The notes below the pieces were generated by a model. It searched no databases. It was not told where the DNA came from and saw only the letters and a list, made by a program, of their open reading frames with translations. Source: CAVTJL01 sp963752325 (GTDB lineage: Bacteria > Pseudomonadota > Alphaproteobacteria > Geminicoccales > Geminicoccaceae). From it: a stretch of 64,000 nucleotides of DNA. The position numbers and the translations under genes are program-made. Positions 38,231-47,522 of the stretch are shown here, one piece after another. The stretch is taken from contig CAVVXU010000020.1 in the NCBI GenBank assembly GCA_963752325.1, positions 62,001 to 126,000 on the forward strand, given 5' to 3'. Position 1 is the first letter of the stretch, and the number at the start of each line of letters is the position of its first letter.

Positions 38231-39760
38231 ATGACCGAGCCACTTCTCCGCATGACTGCGATCGGAAAGAGCTTCCCTGGCGTGCAGGCGCTCGATGAGG
38301 TCGGCCTTGAGGTCGGGCCGGGCGAGGTGCATGCGCTGCTCGGCGAGAACGGTGCTGGCAAATCCACCCTGCTCAAGATCCTGGCAGGAGCCCAACAGCC
38401 GGATGCGGGCCGGATCGCCTTCGCCGGGCGAACAATCGAGCTCGTGAACCCGATCGATGCCCAGCGCCAGGGCATCGTGACTATCTATCAGGAGTTCACC
38501 CTGCTGCCGCACCTGAGTGTCGCAGAGAACGTCTTCATCGGCCGCGAGCCAACCCGGGGTGGGTTCGTCGCTTGGAGGGAGCTGGCGCGACGTGCGCGCG
38601 AGCTCATCGGCGAGGTCGGGCTCGACGTCAATCCGATGCGGCAGGTCTCTGATCTGTCGGTGGCCGAGCAGCAGATGGTCGAGATCGCCCGCGCGCTTTC
38701 CATGGAAGCGCGCCTCGTCGTGATGGACGAGCCGACCTCGGCCCTCTCTGAGCATGAGGTCGGTAAGCTCTTCGGCATCATCCGCAGCCTCAAGGCCCGA
38801 GGTATCAGCGTCATCTTCGTGACGCACCGGCTCGATGAGGTGATGCAGATCTGCGACCAGTTCACCGTCCTGCGCGACGGCCATCGCGTGGGCGGAGGCG
38901 CTATCGCCGATACCTCGATCGAGGAGATCATCCGCCTCATGGTCGGCCGCGAGGTGGAGCGGCTGTTCCGCCACAGAAGCGCTACTGCCTCGGGGTCGGT
39001 GGCTCTGCGGATCGAGGCGCTGGCACGGGTTCGGGATCCCGCCAATCCGCACGCGACGGTGGTCGAGGACGCGACGCTCGAGGTCCGCCATGGCGAGATC
39101 CTGGGACTGGCCGGCTTGGTCGGTGCCGGACGAACGGAGCTCGCAAGGGCGATCTTCGGCGCCGATCCGGTGGCGCGCGGGCGGATCTTCATCGACGGCA
39201 ATGAAGTGGCGATCCGATCGCCCCTGGACGCGATCCGCGCAGGCGTCGGTCTCGTTCCCGAGGACCGCAAGCAGCAGGCTCTCTTCCTGGCGCTGGCGGT
39301 GCGCAGCAATCTTTCGATCACGGTACTGGACAGGCTCTGCGGCAGGCTCGGCCTCGTCGATGGCTCCGCCGAGGAAGGGCTCGTCGAGGAGTACCGCCAA
39401 AAGCTCAACATCAAGATGGCTGGCGCCGGTCAGGCGGTCGCGAACCTCTCTGGCGGCAATCAGCAAAAGGTGGTGCTGGCCCGATGGCTGGCGCTTCAGC
39501 CGAAGGTCCTGATCGTCGACGAGCCCACCCGGGGGATCGATGTCGCGGCCAAGGCCGAGGTGCATCAGCTTCTCTATCAGCTGGCCGACAGCGGCGTGGC
39601 CGTCATCGCCATCTCCTCCGAACTGCCTGAGGTGCTGACCGTGAGCGATCGCATCGTGACCATGTGCGAAGGTCGGATCACCGGCGAGGTCGCCGCCGTC
39701 GAGGCTAGCGAGGAGCACCTGATGCGTCTGATGACGAGGGGCTCGTCGAGGGCCGCATGA
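38231..39760 (+). CDS. Sugar ABC importer ATPase (RbsA/MglA type, double NBD)
   Basis: A 509-residue protein with two nucleotide-binding domains. Domain 1 has Walker A LLGENGAGKSTLLKIL and Walker B LVVMDEPTSALSEHE; domain 2 has the altered Walker A GLVGAGRTELARAI, typical of this family, the signature LSGGNQQKVVLARWL and Walker B LIVDEPTRGIDV. It powers uptake with the permease at 39927. It has the same direction as, and follows, the binding-protein gene across a strong stem-loop. Confidence 0.93.
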   Translation: MTEPLLRMTAIGKSFPGVQALDEVGLEVGPGEVHALLGENGAGKSTLLKILAGAQQPDAGRIAFAGRTIELVNPIDAQRQGIVTIYQEFTLLPHLSVAENVFIGREPTRGGFVAWRELARRARELIGEVGLDVNPMRQVSDLSVAEQQMVEIARALSMEARLVVMDEPTSALSEHEVGKLFGIIRSLKARGISVIFVTHRLDEVMQICDQFTVLRDGHRVGGGAIADTSIEEIIRLMVGREVERLFRHRSATASGSVALRIEALARVRDPANPHATVVEDATLEVRHGEILGLAGLVGAGRTELARAIFGADPVARGRIFIDGNEVAIRSPLDAIRAGVGLVPEDRKQQALFLALAVRSNLSITVLDRLCGRLGLVDGSAEEGLVEEYRQKLNIKMAGAGQAVANLSGGNQQKVVLARWLALQPKVLIVDEPTRGIDVAAKAEVHQLLYQLADSGVAVIAISSELPEVLTVSDRIVTMCEGRITGEVAAVEASEEHLMRLMTRGSSRAA

Positions 39761-39926
39761 GACGGGCGAGCGCTACCCGTCAAGCTCCCGCGCCCTAGCG
39801 AGTTGTCACGGCCTCCCGCCGGGCGTGCGGGCCTCCGACGGCTGGGGTAGGGCTGCACGGCGGCGCTTGACCGTCGACCAGATCCAACGTCCTCATCGGT
39901 TGATAAGCAGGGAGCGGGAAAGACAG

Positions 39927-40952
39927 ATGAGCACCAAGGTGGAGACGAGCGGGCGCGCTGAGGGCTTCGACCTCTTCGGCTTCCTCGCCGCCTACGCGCC
40001 CCTGATCTTCCTCCTTGTGCTGATGGGTGCTTTCGCGATCCTCGATCCCCGCTTCCTCAAGCCGCTCAACCTCTTCAATGTGATGCGCCAGGTATCGATC
40101 TACGGGATCCTGGCGATCGGCATGACCTTCGTCATCCTGACGCGCGGCATCGATCTCTCGATCGGCTCGGTGGTGGCCTTCGCTGGCCTGGTGGCCGCGG
40201 CCGTCGCCAAGGGAGGCCTGCAATACCGGTTTGCGGCCGGCGCCGGCGCGGAAGCACACGGCTTCGGCTGGCCCCTGGCGGTGCTGGCGGCGCTTGCCGC
40301 CGGCACCGCTGCCGGGTGGCTTCAGGGCGTCGCAATCACGCGGCTCAAGGTGCCGCCCTTCGTCGTCACGCTTGGCGGCATGTCGGCATTCCGTGGCGTT
40401 GCGCTACTGTTCGCCGGAGGTGGACCGATCAGCGGCTTCGATGAGGCCTATCGCTGGTGGGGGCAGGGCTATGTCGGGCCGGTGCCGGTGCCGGTGATCC
40501 TCTTTCTGCTGCTCGCCGTTCTGGCTCACATCGTACTGCGCGTGACCCGCTATGGGCGCCACGTCTATGCCATCGGCAGCAATCCGGAGGCAGCAAGGCT
40601 TTCCGGGCTCAACGTCGATCGGCTGACACTGTCGGTCTATGTGATCATCGGCTTCCTGGCGGGGCTCGGCGGGTTCGTCCTGTCGTCACGGCTCAACTCT
40701 GCCGAGGCCGTGGCCGGCATCGGCTACGAGCTCACCGTCATCGCCTCGGTCGTGATCGGCGGGACCTCGCTGTTCGGCGGCGTGGGCACCATCTTCGGCA
40801 CGGTCGTCGGGACCATCCTGATCGGCGTCCTGCTAAACGGGCTCGTGCTCAACAATGTCAGCTCCTACGTTCAGCAGATCATCATCGGGGTCATCATCGT
40901 GCTGGCCGTAGCGTTCGACACCTTCGCCAAGTCTCGCCGCCGGCGCGCCTGA
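39927..40952 (+). CDS. Sugar ABC importer permease (RbsC type)
   Basis: A 341-residue protein with eight to ten hydrophobic helices and the RbsC-family segments VMRQVSIYGILAIGMTFVIL, TRGIDLSIGSVVAFAGLVAA, YGRHVYAIGSNPEAARLSG and VVIGGTSLFGGVGTIFGTVV. The ATG at 39927 follows GGGAGCGGGA. An insertion of about 35 residues (GGLQYRFAAGAGAEAHGFGW) after helix 3 is longer than in E. coli RbsC. It is separated from the ATPase gene by 166 bp without an evident gene. Confidence 0.9.
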   Translation: MSTKVETSGRAEGFDLFGFLAAYAPLIFLLVLMGAFAILDPRFLKPLNLFNVMRQVSIYGILAIGMTFVILTRGIDLSIGSVVAFAGLVAAAVAKGGLQYRFAAGAGAEAHGFGWPLAVLAALAAGTAAGWLQGVAITRLKVPPFVVTLGGMSAFRGVALLFAGGGPISGFDEAYRWWGQGYVGPVPVPVILFLLLAVLAHIVLRVTRYGRHVYAIGSNPEAARLSGLNVDRLTLSVYVIIGFLAGLGGFVLSSRLNSAEAVAGIGYELTVIASVVIGGTSLFGGVGTIFGTVVGTILIGVLLNGLVLNNVSSYVQQIIIGVIIVLAVAFDTFAKSRRRRA

Positions 40953-41089
40953 GGAGGCGCCGACGCCACCCTGGTGGCACGCCCCGCGGGCGAAGCTCAG
41001 CCGGGTGTGACGATCGTTACGTTGCGCCCAGGTGCTCGGGCTTGTAAGAGGCGTTCTTCTGAACGAAGGCCGTCCACCGGAAATCGCTG

Positions 41090-42091
41090 ATGCTCGCCGT
41101 CGTCCGTCCGGCGCTCTCCAGTGTCTCGAAGAGACTGCAGCGCTGGGCCGTGCTCACACCGCTCTTCTTCCTGCCGAGCGAGCGCAAGATCCGCATCGAG
41201 CGCTGGGTCAGGGGCCGCGAGCAGGCCGAGAAGCTGCGCCATGCGGACGTCACCATCGTCTCTTTCGGCAAGAGCGGCCGGACGTGGCTCCGGGTGATGC
41301 TGTCCCGCGCCTTCCAGGTGAAGCACGGGCTCTCGGACCGGCTGCTGATCGGCTTCGACAATTTCCATCTGCGCAACCGCGCGATCCCGAAAATTTTCTT
41401 CACGCACGACAACTATCTTAAGGACTATACGGGCCACGCCGGCACCAAGGAGGACTATGCCTCCACCAAGGTGATCCTGCTGGTCCGCGATCCGGCCGAC
41501 GTCGCGGTCTCCCAGTTCCATCAGTGGCAGTTCCGGATGCGGCCACACAAGAAGACGATCAACGACTATCCGGAGCACGGCCAGGAGGTCTCGATCTTCG
41601 ATTTCGTGGCCCACCACGAGGCCGGCCTCGCCAAGGTCATCGACTTCATGAACGGCTGGGCGCGGGCGCTGCCGGCTCTGCCCAACGTCCTGCTCGTGCG
41701 CTACGAGGACATGAAAGCCGATCCCGGAAGGGAGCTGGGCCGCATGCTGGCGTTCATGGGCACACCGGGCACCGCCGACGAGATCGAGGAGGCGGTGCGG
41801 TTCTCGTCGTTCGAGAACATGCGCAAGCTCGAGGAGCGCCGGGCCTTCTGGTTCTCGGGCGGCCGCATGGTCGCCAAGGACCGAAAGAACCCGAACTCGT
41901 TCAAGACGCGGCGCGGCAAGGTCGGCGGCTGGCGCGACTATTTCAGCACCGAGGAGGTGACGGCGATCGAGGCGATCGTCCGCAGCCGGCTGGACCCCGT
42001 CTTCGGCTACGACGAGACGAGGCAGGCACAGGCGCGCTGTTGCCGCAGGAGCCTAGCGAACGGGGTCCATCGACCCTACCTTGAGGGCTGA
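41090..42091 (+). CDS. PAPS-dependent sulfotransferase
   Basis: A 333-residue protein with the two cofactor motifs of cytosolic-type sulfotransferases: the 5'-phosphosulfate loop SFGKSGRTWLRVMLSR (about 58-73) and the 3'-phosphate motif VRDPADVAVSQF (about 132-143), plus the C-terminal RRGKVGGWRDYFS, equivalent to RKGxxGDWKNxFT. It would transfer sulfate from PAPS to a hydroxyl of a small molecule, lipid or glycan. It stands 30 bp upstream of a GT-A-like gene, so a surface glycan is a plausible target. No PAPS synthesis genes are in the window. Confidence 0.87.
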   Translation: MLAVVRPALSSVSKRLQRWAVLTPLFFLPSERKIRIERWVRGREQAEKLRHADVTIVSFGKSGRTWLRVMLSRAFQVKHGLSDRLLIGFDNFHLRNRAIPKIFFTHDNYLKDYTGHAGTKEDYASTKVILLVRDPADVAVSQFHQWQFRMRPHKKTINDYPEHGQEVSIFDFVAHHEAGLAKVIDFMNGWARALPALPNVLLVRYEDMKADPGRELGRMLAFMGTPGTADEIEEAVRFSSFENMRKLEERRAFWFSGGRMVAKDRKNPNSFKTRRGKVGGWRDYFSTEEVTAIEAIVRSRLDPVFGYDETRQAQARCCRRSLANGVHRPYLEG

Positions 42092-42121
42092 AACCCAAAC
42101 CTCGAGAGAGGGCAGACGGTC

Positions 42122-43021
42122 GTGAGGAACACGGTCTTCATCCACACCAACCATCGACAGATGGTGGGCGCGCTCGTGTCGGAGTACTCGATGCGGCGCA
42201 ACAGCAAGAATGCGGACGCGTTCGACGTGCGGATCATCCACACGAAGGACTTCCCGTTCCTCGCGGCCAAGGAGGGCCAGATCTACCTCCGGGACAAGAT
42301 GAAGCGCGAGTGGCTGATGGAGGATCTGCAGTCCTTCACGCCTCTGCGTTTCACCCCGCCCGAGCTCCTGGGCTACGAGGGCAGGGCCGTGGTCGTCGAC
42401 CCGGACGTCTTCGCCGTCGGCGACATCAACGATCTCCTCACCCGCGACATGCAGGGCAAGGCCGTGATGTGTCGGCCGCGCGGCATCTCGGGCAAGGCCT
42501 TCGCCACCTCGGTCATGCTGCTCGACTGCCCCAAGCTCACGCACTGGAAGTGCGAGGAGCAGTTCAACGAGATGTTCGAGCTCAAGCGCGACTACATGAA
42601 GTGGATCTCGCTCGAGCTCGAGCCAGTCGATACCGTGGGCCTGTTCGAGAAGGAGTGGAACGACTTCGACCGGCTGACGCCGCAGACGAAGCTCCTCCAC
42701 AACACCAAGCGCTGGACCCAGCCCTGGAAGACGGGCCTCCCGGTGGACTTTACGCCCTCGACCAAGAGGGGGACCATTCCGGTGATCGGGATCTACCGCC
42801 GCGCGCGCGAGGCCCTCTTCGGCCGCTATGGCGGGTTGGGCGCCTACAAGCGCCATCCCGACCCCAACCAGGAGCGCTTCTTCTTCGGCCTCCTCAAGGA
42901 GTGCGTCGAGAAGGGCATCGTCTCCGAGGCGATGCTCAAGGAGGAGATGCGCCAGAACCATGTCCGCCACGACGCGTTCGAGGTGATGGAGCGGGTTCAG
43001 CCCCTTCCCGCTGCCGCCTGA
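42122..43021 (+). CDS. GT-A-fold glycosyltransferase-like protein
   Basis: A 299-residue protein with a GTG start. It begins NTVFIHTNHRQMVGALVSEY, and near residue 90 has AVVVDPDVFAVGDINDLL, which looks like the DxD metal/nucleotide-sugar motif and following strand of GT8-like enzymes. TSVMLLDCPKLTHW and KLLHNTKRWTQPWKTG, near the C-terminus, match the GT8 layout (LLH-N-x-W). The exact family is not certain. It has the same direction as the sulfotransferase gene, 30 bp away. Confidence 0.65.
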   Translation: MRNTVFIHTNHRQMVGALVSEYSMRRNSKNADAFDVRIIHTKDFPFLAAKEGQIYLRDKMKREWLMEDLQSFTPLRFTPPELLGYEGRAVVVDPDVFAVGDINDLLTRDMQGKAVMCRPRGISGKAFATSVMLLDCPKLTHWKCEEQFNEMFELKRDYMKWISLELEPVDTVGLFEKEWNDFDRLTPQTKLLHNTKRWTQPWKTGLPVDFTPSTKRGTIPVIGIYRRAREALFGRYGGLGAYKRHPDPNQERFFFGLLKECVEKGIVSEAMLKEEMRQNHVRHDAFEVMERVQPLPAAA

Positions 43022-43059
43022 CAGAAGGCACGCGTCTCCGCTGACCGAGGGGCTCTCGA

Positions 43060-44156
43060 TCAGACAGAGGCGGGGGCGCTCAACGTTCCAAAGAGATCCA
43101 TCTGTCCGTCCAGGCGCGGCGGGCGAAAGAGGTCGGTGCGCTGCGGATAGCGGCGGCCGGAGAGTCCGTGGCGCATGGCGGCGCGGCGGACCCGATCGCG
43201 GATGAGATCGGCGATCGGCCCGTGCCACGCATGCGCGTCCGAAAGTCGGAGTCGTAAAGACGCCCGCCTCGGGTCTGGCGGACGAGCGAAAGCACCCGCT
43301 CCGCCCGGTCGGGGAAATGCTCATTGAGCCAGGCGCTGAAAAGATCCTTCAGCTCGTGAGGCAGCCGGAGCAGCGTGTGAGAGACGCCGACGGCGCCCAC
43401 TTGGGCGACACGCGCGACGATACGCTCGATCTCGGAGTCGTTGATGGCCGGGATGATCGGCGCGACCATGACGCCCACCGGCACGCCGGCATCCGCGAGC
43501 CGCTCGACCGCCATGAGCCGCCGATGCGGAGCCGAGGCGCGGGGTTCCATAACCCGGGCCAGCTCCGGGTCCAGCGAGGTCACCGAGACGAAAACACGCA
43601 CGAGGGAGAGCCGGCCGAGCTCGGCCAGGAGATCGAGATCCCTGAGGACGAGCGCCGACTTGGTGACGATGCCGAGCGGGTGGCGCGCCTCGAGGAGCAC
43701 CTCGAGGATGCTTCGGGTGATGCCGAGGCGCTTCTCGATCGGCTGGTAGGGGTCGGTGTTGGCCCCAAGAGCGATGACCTTGGGCGTGTAGCCGGGTCGC
43801 GCCAGCTCCGCCCGCAGCAGGGAGGCGGCGTCGTGCTTCGCGAAGAGCTTGGTCTCAAAGTCGAGGCCGGGGGAGAGACCGAGATAGCTGTGGCTCGGCC
43901 GGGCATAGCAATAGATGCAGCCGTGCTCGCAACCACGATAGGGATTGATCGACTGCTCGAAGGGTATGTCGGGGCTGTCGTTGCGCGCGATGACGGTGCG
44001 GGACGCGTCGCGGAAGACCTCGGTGCGCGGGCCCGCGTCCTGGCTCAGCGCGTCGAGCCCGCCCCAGCCGTCGTCCTCGAGCGCGCGTCGCGCCCGCTCG
44101 AAGCGGCCGTCGGGGTTGATGGTGGCGCCGCGGCCCTTGAAGATGGTGAGGGACAT
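43060..44156 (-). CDS. PA0069-family radical SAM protein, one frameshift near the C-terminus
   Basis: The protein starts at the ATG at 44156 (binding site AGGAGGG). The radical SAM cluster motif is CEHGCIYCYARPSHSYLGL (Cys at about 77, 81, 84), preceded by EQSINPYRGCEHG. It continues with VIALGANTDPYQPIEKRLG and MVAPIIPAINDSEIERI, typical of the SplB-related Rv2578c/PA0069 group. The frame breaks at about 43225, apparently by loss of one G in an ACGGGG run; in the restored frame it reads RGTGPIADLIRDRVRRA and ends DLFGTLSAPASV at 43060. The reaction of this group is not known. Confidence 0.82.
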
Positions 44157-44278
44157 GCTGGAGCCCTCCTGGTGAGAACAGAACGTGAACATCGAGTAGC
44201 ATGACGCGGGGCGCCCGTCGAGTCTCGACAGCGCGCCAGCTCTGGTAGAACCAGCCCCGGTCAGCAGGAGGAATCGAC

Positions 44279-46235
44279 TTGAGCCAGCAGAAGCGACCGG
44301 ACCGCCCCCTACGGCGCCTGGCGCTCGCCCGTCGGCGCCGACATGATCACGGCCGGGCAGGTCGGGCTGGGCAGCCCGTCGCGGGACGGCGCCATCACCT
44401 ACTGGTGCGAGAGCCGGCCGCAGGAGGGCGGACGCACGACGCTGATGCGGCGCGACGGCGAGGGCAACGTCGCCGAGGTGACACACTCGCCCTTCAATCT
44501 CCGGACCCGGATCCAGGAATATGGGGGCGTGGCCTATGTCGCCCGGGGCGACATCGTGCTGGGCATCAGCTTCGCCGACCAGCGGATCTGGCGGCTGGCC
44601 GGGGTGCGATCGCGCCCCCTGACGCCCGAGAGCGGCGGCCAGCTCCGCTACGGCGATCTGGCGCTGGACCTCGCGCGCGGACGGGTGATCGCCGTCCGCG
44701 AGGACCATCGGGCAGCGGGCGAGCCGCAGACGGCGCTGGTGGCGCTGCCGCTCGACGGCCCGCCCGACGAAGGCCTCGTCCTCGCCGAGGGTCACGACTT
44801 CTTCGCCTATCCGCGGCCCAGCCCGGATGGCCGGCGGCTCGCATGGCTCACCTGGGACCATCCGGCCATGCCCTGGGATGGAACGACGCTCTGGGTGGCC
44901 GATCTCGACGAGGAGGGCGAGGCGCCGGCGCCCAAGGCCGTGGCCGGCGGCTCGGACGAGGCCGTCCTCCAGCCGGAATGGGGGCCGGACGGCCAGCTTT
45001 ATTTTCTTTCCGACCGCGCGGGACGCTGGAGCCTCTACAGGCTCGCCGAAGGCGGCGTCGAGCTCGTCGCGGCCCCGCCGGGCGAGCTGGGCGGACCACT
45101 CTGGCAACTCGGCAGCCGCTGGTACGGCTTCCTCGATGCCGAGACCGTCATCGCGACGGTGAGCGAGGACGGTTTCTCCCACCTCTGGCTCCTGCCGCTG
45201 AGCGGCGGGCCGGGAAAGCGCCTGGACCTGTCCTATGCCGTGCTCGGCGACATCGCCTGCGATGGCGGCCGGGCAGCCCTCATCGCCGGATCGTCGACGA
45301 CACCAGCGGGGTTGATCGAGATCGGCGCGGCCGAGCCCGAGCGCTTGGTCCAACGCCTCGCCTCGGCCGGCAAGCTGTCGCTGGACCCGGGCTGGATCGC
45401 CGAGCCCCGCTCCATCAGCTTTCCGACAGCCGGCGGCCATCGGGCGCATGCCTTCTACTATCCTCCCACGAGCCCCGAGCACGCGGCGCCTGCAGGCGAG
45501 CGGCCGCCGCTCATCGTGCGCAGCCATGGCGGACCGACCAGCTCGGCCTCGCCGGCGCTGCGCCTCGCCTACCAGTTCTGGACCAGCCGGGGCTTTGCCA
45601 TCGTCGATGTCGACTATCGCGGCAGCACCGGCTACGGCCGCGCCTACAGGCGCGCGCTCGACGGCGTGTGGGGCATCGCCGATGTCGAGGACTGCGTGGC
45701 GGCGGCGCGCCATCTCGTGGACGAGGGAGCAGCCGACCCGGCGCGCCTTGTGATCGCCGGGGGCAGCGCCGGCGGCTACACGACGCTTTGCGCGCTGACC
45801 TTCACGGACGTCTTCAAGGCGGGGGCGAGCTACTACGGCATCGGCGACCTGGAGGCGCTGGCCCGCGACACCCACAAGTTCGAGAGCCGCTACCTCGACC
45901 GGCTGGTCGGGCCCTATCCGGAGCGGGCCGATCTCTATCGGGAGCGCTCACCCATTCACTTCACCGACCGGCTTTCCTGCCCGGCGATCTTCCTGCAGGG
46001 GTTGGACGACAAGGTGGTGCCGCCGAACCAGGCCGAGGCGATGGTCGAGGCGCTGCGGAAGAAGGGCCTGCCCGTGGCCTATCTGGCCTTTCCCGGCGAA
46101 GGCCACGGCTTCAGGAAGGCCGAGACGATCCAGCAGGCGCTCCTGGCGGAGCTGGCCTTCTACTGCCGGATCTTCGGGATCGAGCCGGCCGAGCCCCTGC
46201 CGGCGCTGGCGATCGAGAACCTGCCGGCGGCCTGA
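44279..46235 (+). CDS. Prolyl-oligopeptidase-family (S9) peptidase, one frameshift at the start
   Basis: The likely start is the TTG at 44279: an AGGAGG site lies 7 nt upstream. The frame from it is one base off the main frame; removing a G near 44300 gives a typical N-terminus, TAPYGAWRSPVGADMITAGQ. A beta-propeller region follows, then the alpha/beta-hydrolase domain with GGSAGGYTTLCALTF (catalytic Ser), LQGLDDKVVPPNQAE (Asp) and FPGEGHGFRKAE (His). The size, about 651 residues, is typical of dipeptidyl- or acylaminoacyl-peptidases. There is no signal peptide, so it is probably cytoplasmic. Confidence 0.88.
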
Positions 46236-46240
46236 GGTGG

Positions 46241-46456
46241 TCAGGCCGGCACCGCCTCGTAGCCGGCCTTGCTGATCGCGGCGACGAGATCGGCCGCGAT
46301 CAGCCCGTCTTGGACCCGCACCTCGCCCAGCCCGCTCGCGAGGTCGACGGTGACGTGCTCCACACCCGGCACCCCGCGGAGCGCCTCGTCGACGGCCGTG
46401 ACGCAGGCCTCGCAGCCCATGCCCTCGATCCGGAGACGAACGACGCCTTCCGCCAT
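46241..46456 (-). CDS. Heavy-metal-associated (HMA) domain protein, CopZ-like
   Basis: A 71-residue protein made of a single HMA domain: IEGMGCEACVTAVDEALRG carries the metal-binding CxxC at about residues 15-18, then VEHVTVDLASGLGEVRV and the C-terminal AISKAGYEAVPA. It probably shuttles a soft metal such as copper, but no P-type ATPase is adjacent. It lies 10 bp after the DUF192 gene on the same strand and is convergent with the S9 peptidase. Confidence 0.88.
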   Translation of the reverse strand: MAEGVVRLRIEGMGCEACVTAVDEALRGVPGVEHVTVDLASGLGEVRVQDGLIAADLVAAISKAGYEAVPA

Positions 46457-46466
46457 GGGAGACCTC

Positions 46467-46925
46467 CTACTGGCCCTCGAAGAGCGAGGCCTGGACCTTG
46501 TCGCCCTCCTTGATGCCGAGCCGGGCGCTCTCGCCGCCGCCGATCTCGAGCACGGCGCGCACCGGCCCTTCGGAAGGGATGATCGCCTCCGACATCGGCA
46601 CCGTGTTCGCGGCGATGTGCGCGATGCGTCCCGTCCGGTCGATGAAGAGCATGTCGAGCGGGATCTTCGTGTTCTTCATCCACATCATGACGGGGCGGAC
46701 CGTCCCGAAGTCGAACAGCATGCCGTGCAGGGGCGCCAGATGCTCCCGGAACATCAGGCCACGACCACGCGCCTCCGGCGTCGACGCCACCTCGACGATG
46801 AAGGTCAGGGGCGCCTTCGCGGTCTGGACGACCAGCTGCTCAGTCGGCGCGTTCGCATGAGCAGCCGACAGTGGCGCCAGCATCAGGAGGCCGAGGAGGA
46901 ACCACCGAAAGGGCACGAGCCGCAT
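46467..46925 (-). CDS. Secreted DUF192-family protein
   Basis: A 152-residue protein with a signal peptide (MRLVPFRWFLLGLLMLAPLS, cleaved near AHA-NA). The DUF192 core is complete: EARGRGLMFREHLAPLHGML, MMWMKNTKIPLDMLFIDRTG and VLEIGGGESARLGIKEGDKV. Its function is unknown; it is widespread in Alphaproteobacteria. It lies upstream of, and is probably cotranscribed with, the HMA gene. Confidence 0.88.
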   Translation of the reverse strand: MRLVPFRWFLLGLLMLAPLSAAHANAPTEQLVVQTAKAPLTFIVEVASTPEARGRGLMFREHLAPLHGMLFDFGTVRPVMMWMKNTKIPLDMLFIDRTGRIAHIAANTVPMSEAIIPSEGPVRAVLEIGGGESARLGIKEGDKVQASLFEGQ

Positions 46926-46990
46926 GGACCGTCTCCGAGAGCAGAGCGCGCGCTGGTCTCGCACGCCGCCGGTGCCACGTCGAGATCGGC

Positions 46991-47504
46991 TCAGGCGCTG
47001 CGGCCCAGGGTCGCGCTGGTCGGCGGCGCGCTGCGCAGCGTCTGCAGGACGACGCAGTAGCGCTCGGTCAGCCGGAGAAGCGTCTGCAGCTGCTCCTCCG
47101 CAGCGTCGGTGTCGACCTCGAACGTGAGGCGGATGTCGCGGAAGCCCACCGGTGCAGTCTTGTCGACTCCGAGCGTGCCGCGGAAGTCGAGATCGCCCTC
47201 GGCCCGGACCGTGCCGCCTTCGGACCTCGATGCCCAGGGCCGTGGCCACCGCCGAGAGGGTCACCCCGGCGCAGGCCACGAGCGCCTCGAGCAGCATGTC
47301 GCCCGAGCAGGCCTGCAGCCCGGAGCCGCCCGTCGCCGGATGGAGGCCGGCCTCGACCAGGGCCCGGCCAGTGTCCACCTTGCAGGCCACCCCCTCGCCG
47401 CCGATCTCGCCGGCGGCACGCAGCGTCACGACGGCCGCCTCCGGATCGTCGCGGTAGCGCTCCTTCAAGGGCGCCTGGAGGGCGCGCAGGTCGTCGGCAT
47501 CCAT
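46991..47504 (-). CDS. OsmC-family protein, one frameshift
   Basis: The N-terminal frame reads GEGVACKVDTGRALVEAGLH and QACSGDMLLEALVACAGVTL, which contains an OsmC-type Cys (in CSGD) and one in VACAG. An extra base near 47225 shifts the frame; afterwards it reads GGTVRAEGDLDFRGTLGVDK, VGFRDIRLTFEVDTD and ERYCVVLQTLRSAP to the TGA at 46991. The restored length is about 170 residues. OsmC proteins are thiol peroxidases or related redox proteins. It is 18 bp upstream of the disulfide-reductase stop and on the same strand. Confidence 0.8.
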
Positions 47505-47522
47505 GATCGGGCCTCCTCTGGC

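Noticed and set aside
40965..40978. Terminator after the sugar permease (GCCAC-CCTG-GTGGC)
   Set aside because: Short 5-bp stem without a T-run; too weak to call.
43080..45875. A 931-codon minus-strand open frame across the S9 peptidase region
   Set aside because: Only its C-terminal third is the radical SAM protein, which starts at 44156. The rest is the antisense of the S9 peptidase gene, has low-complexity Arg/Ala/Gly composition and no family motifs.
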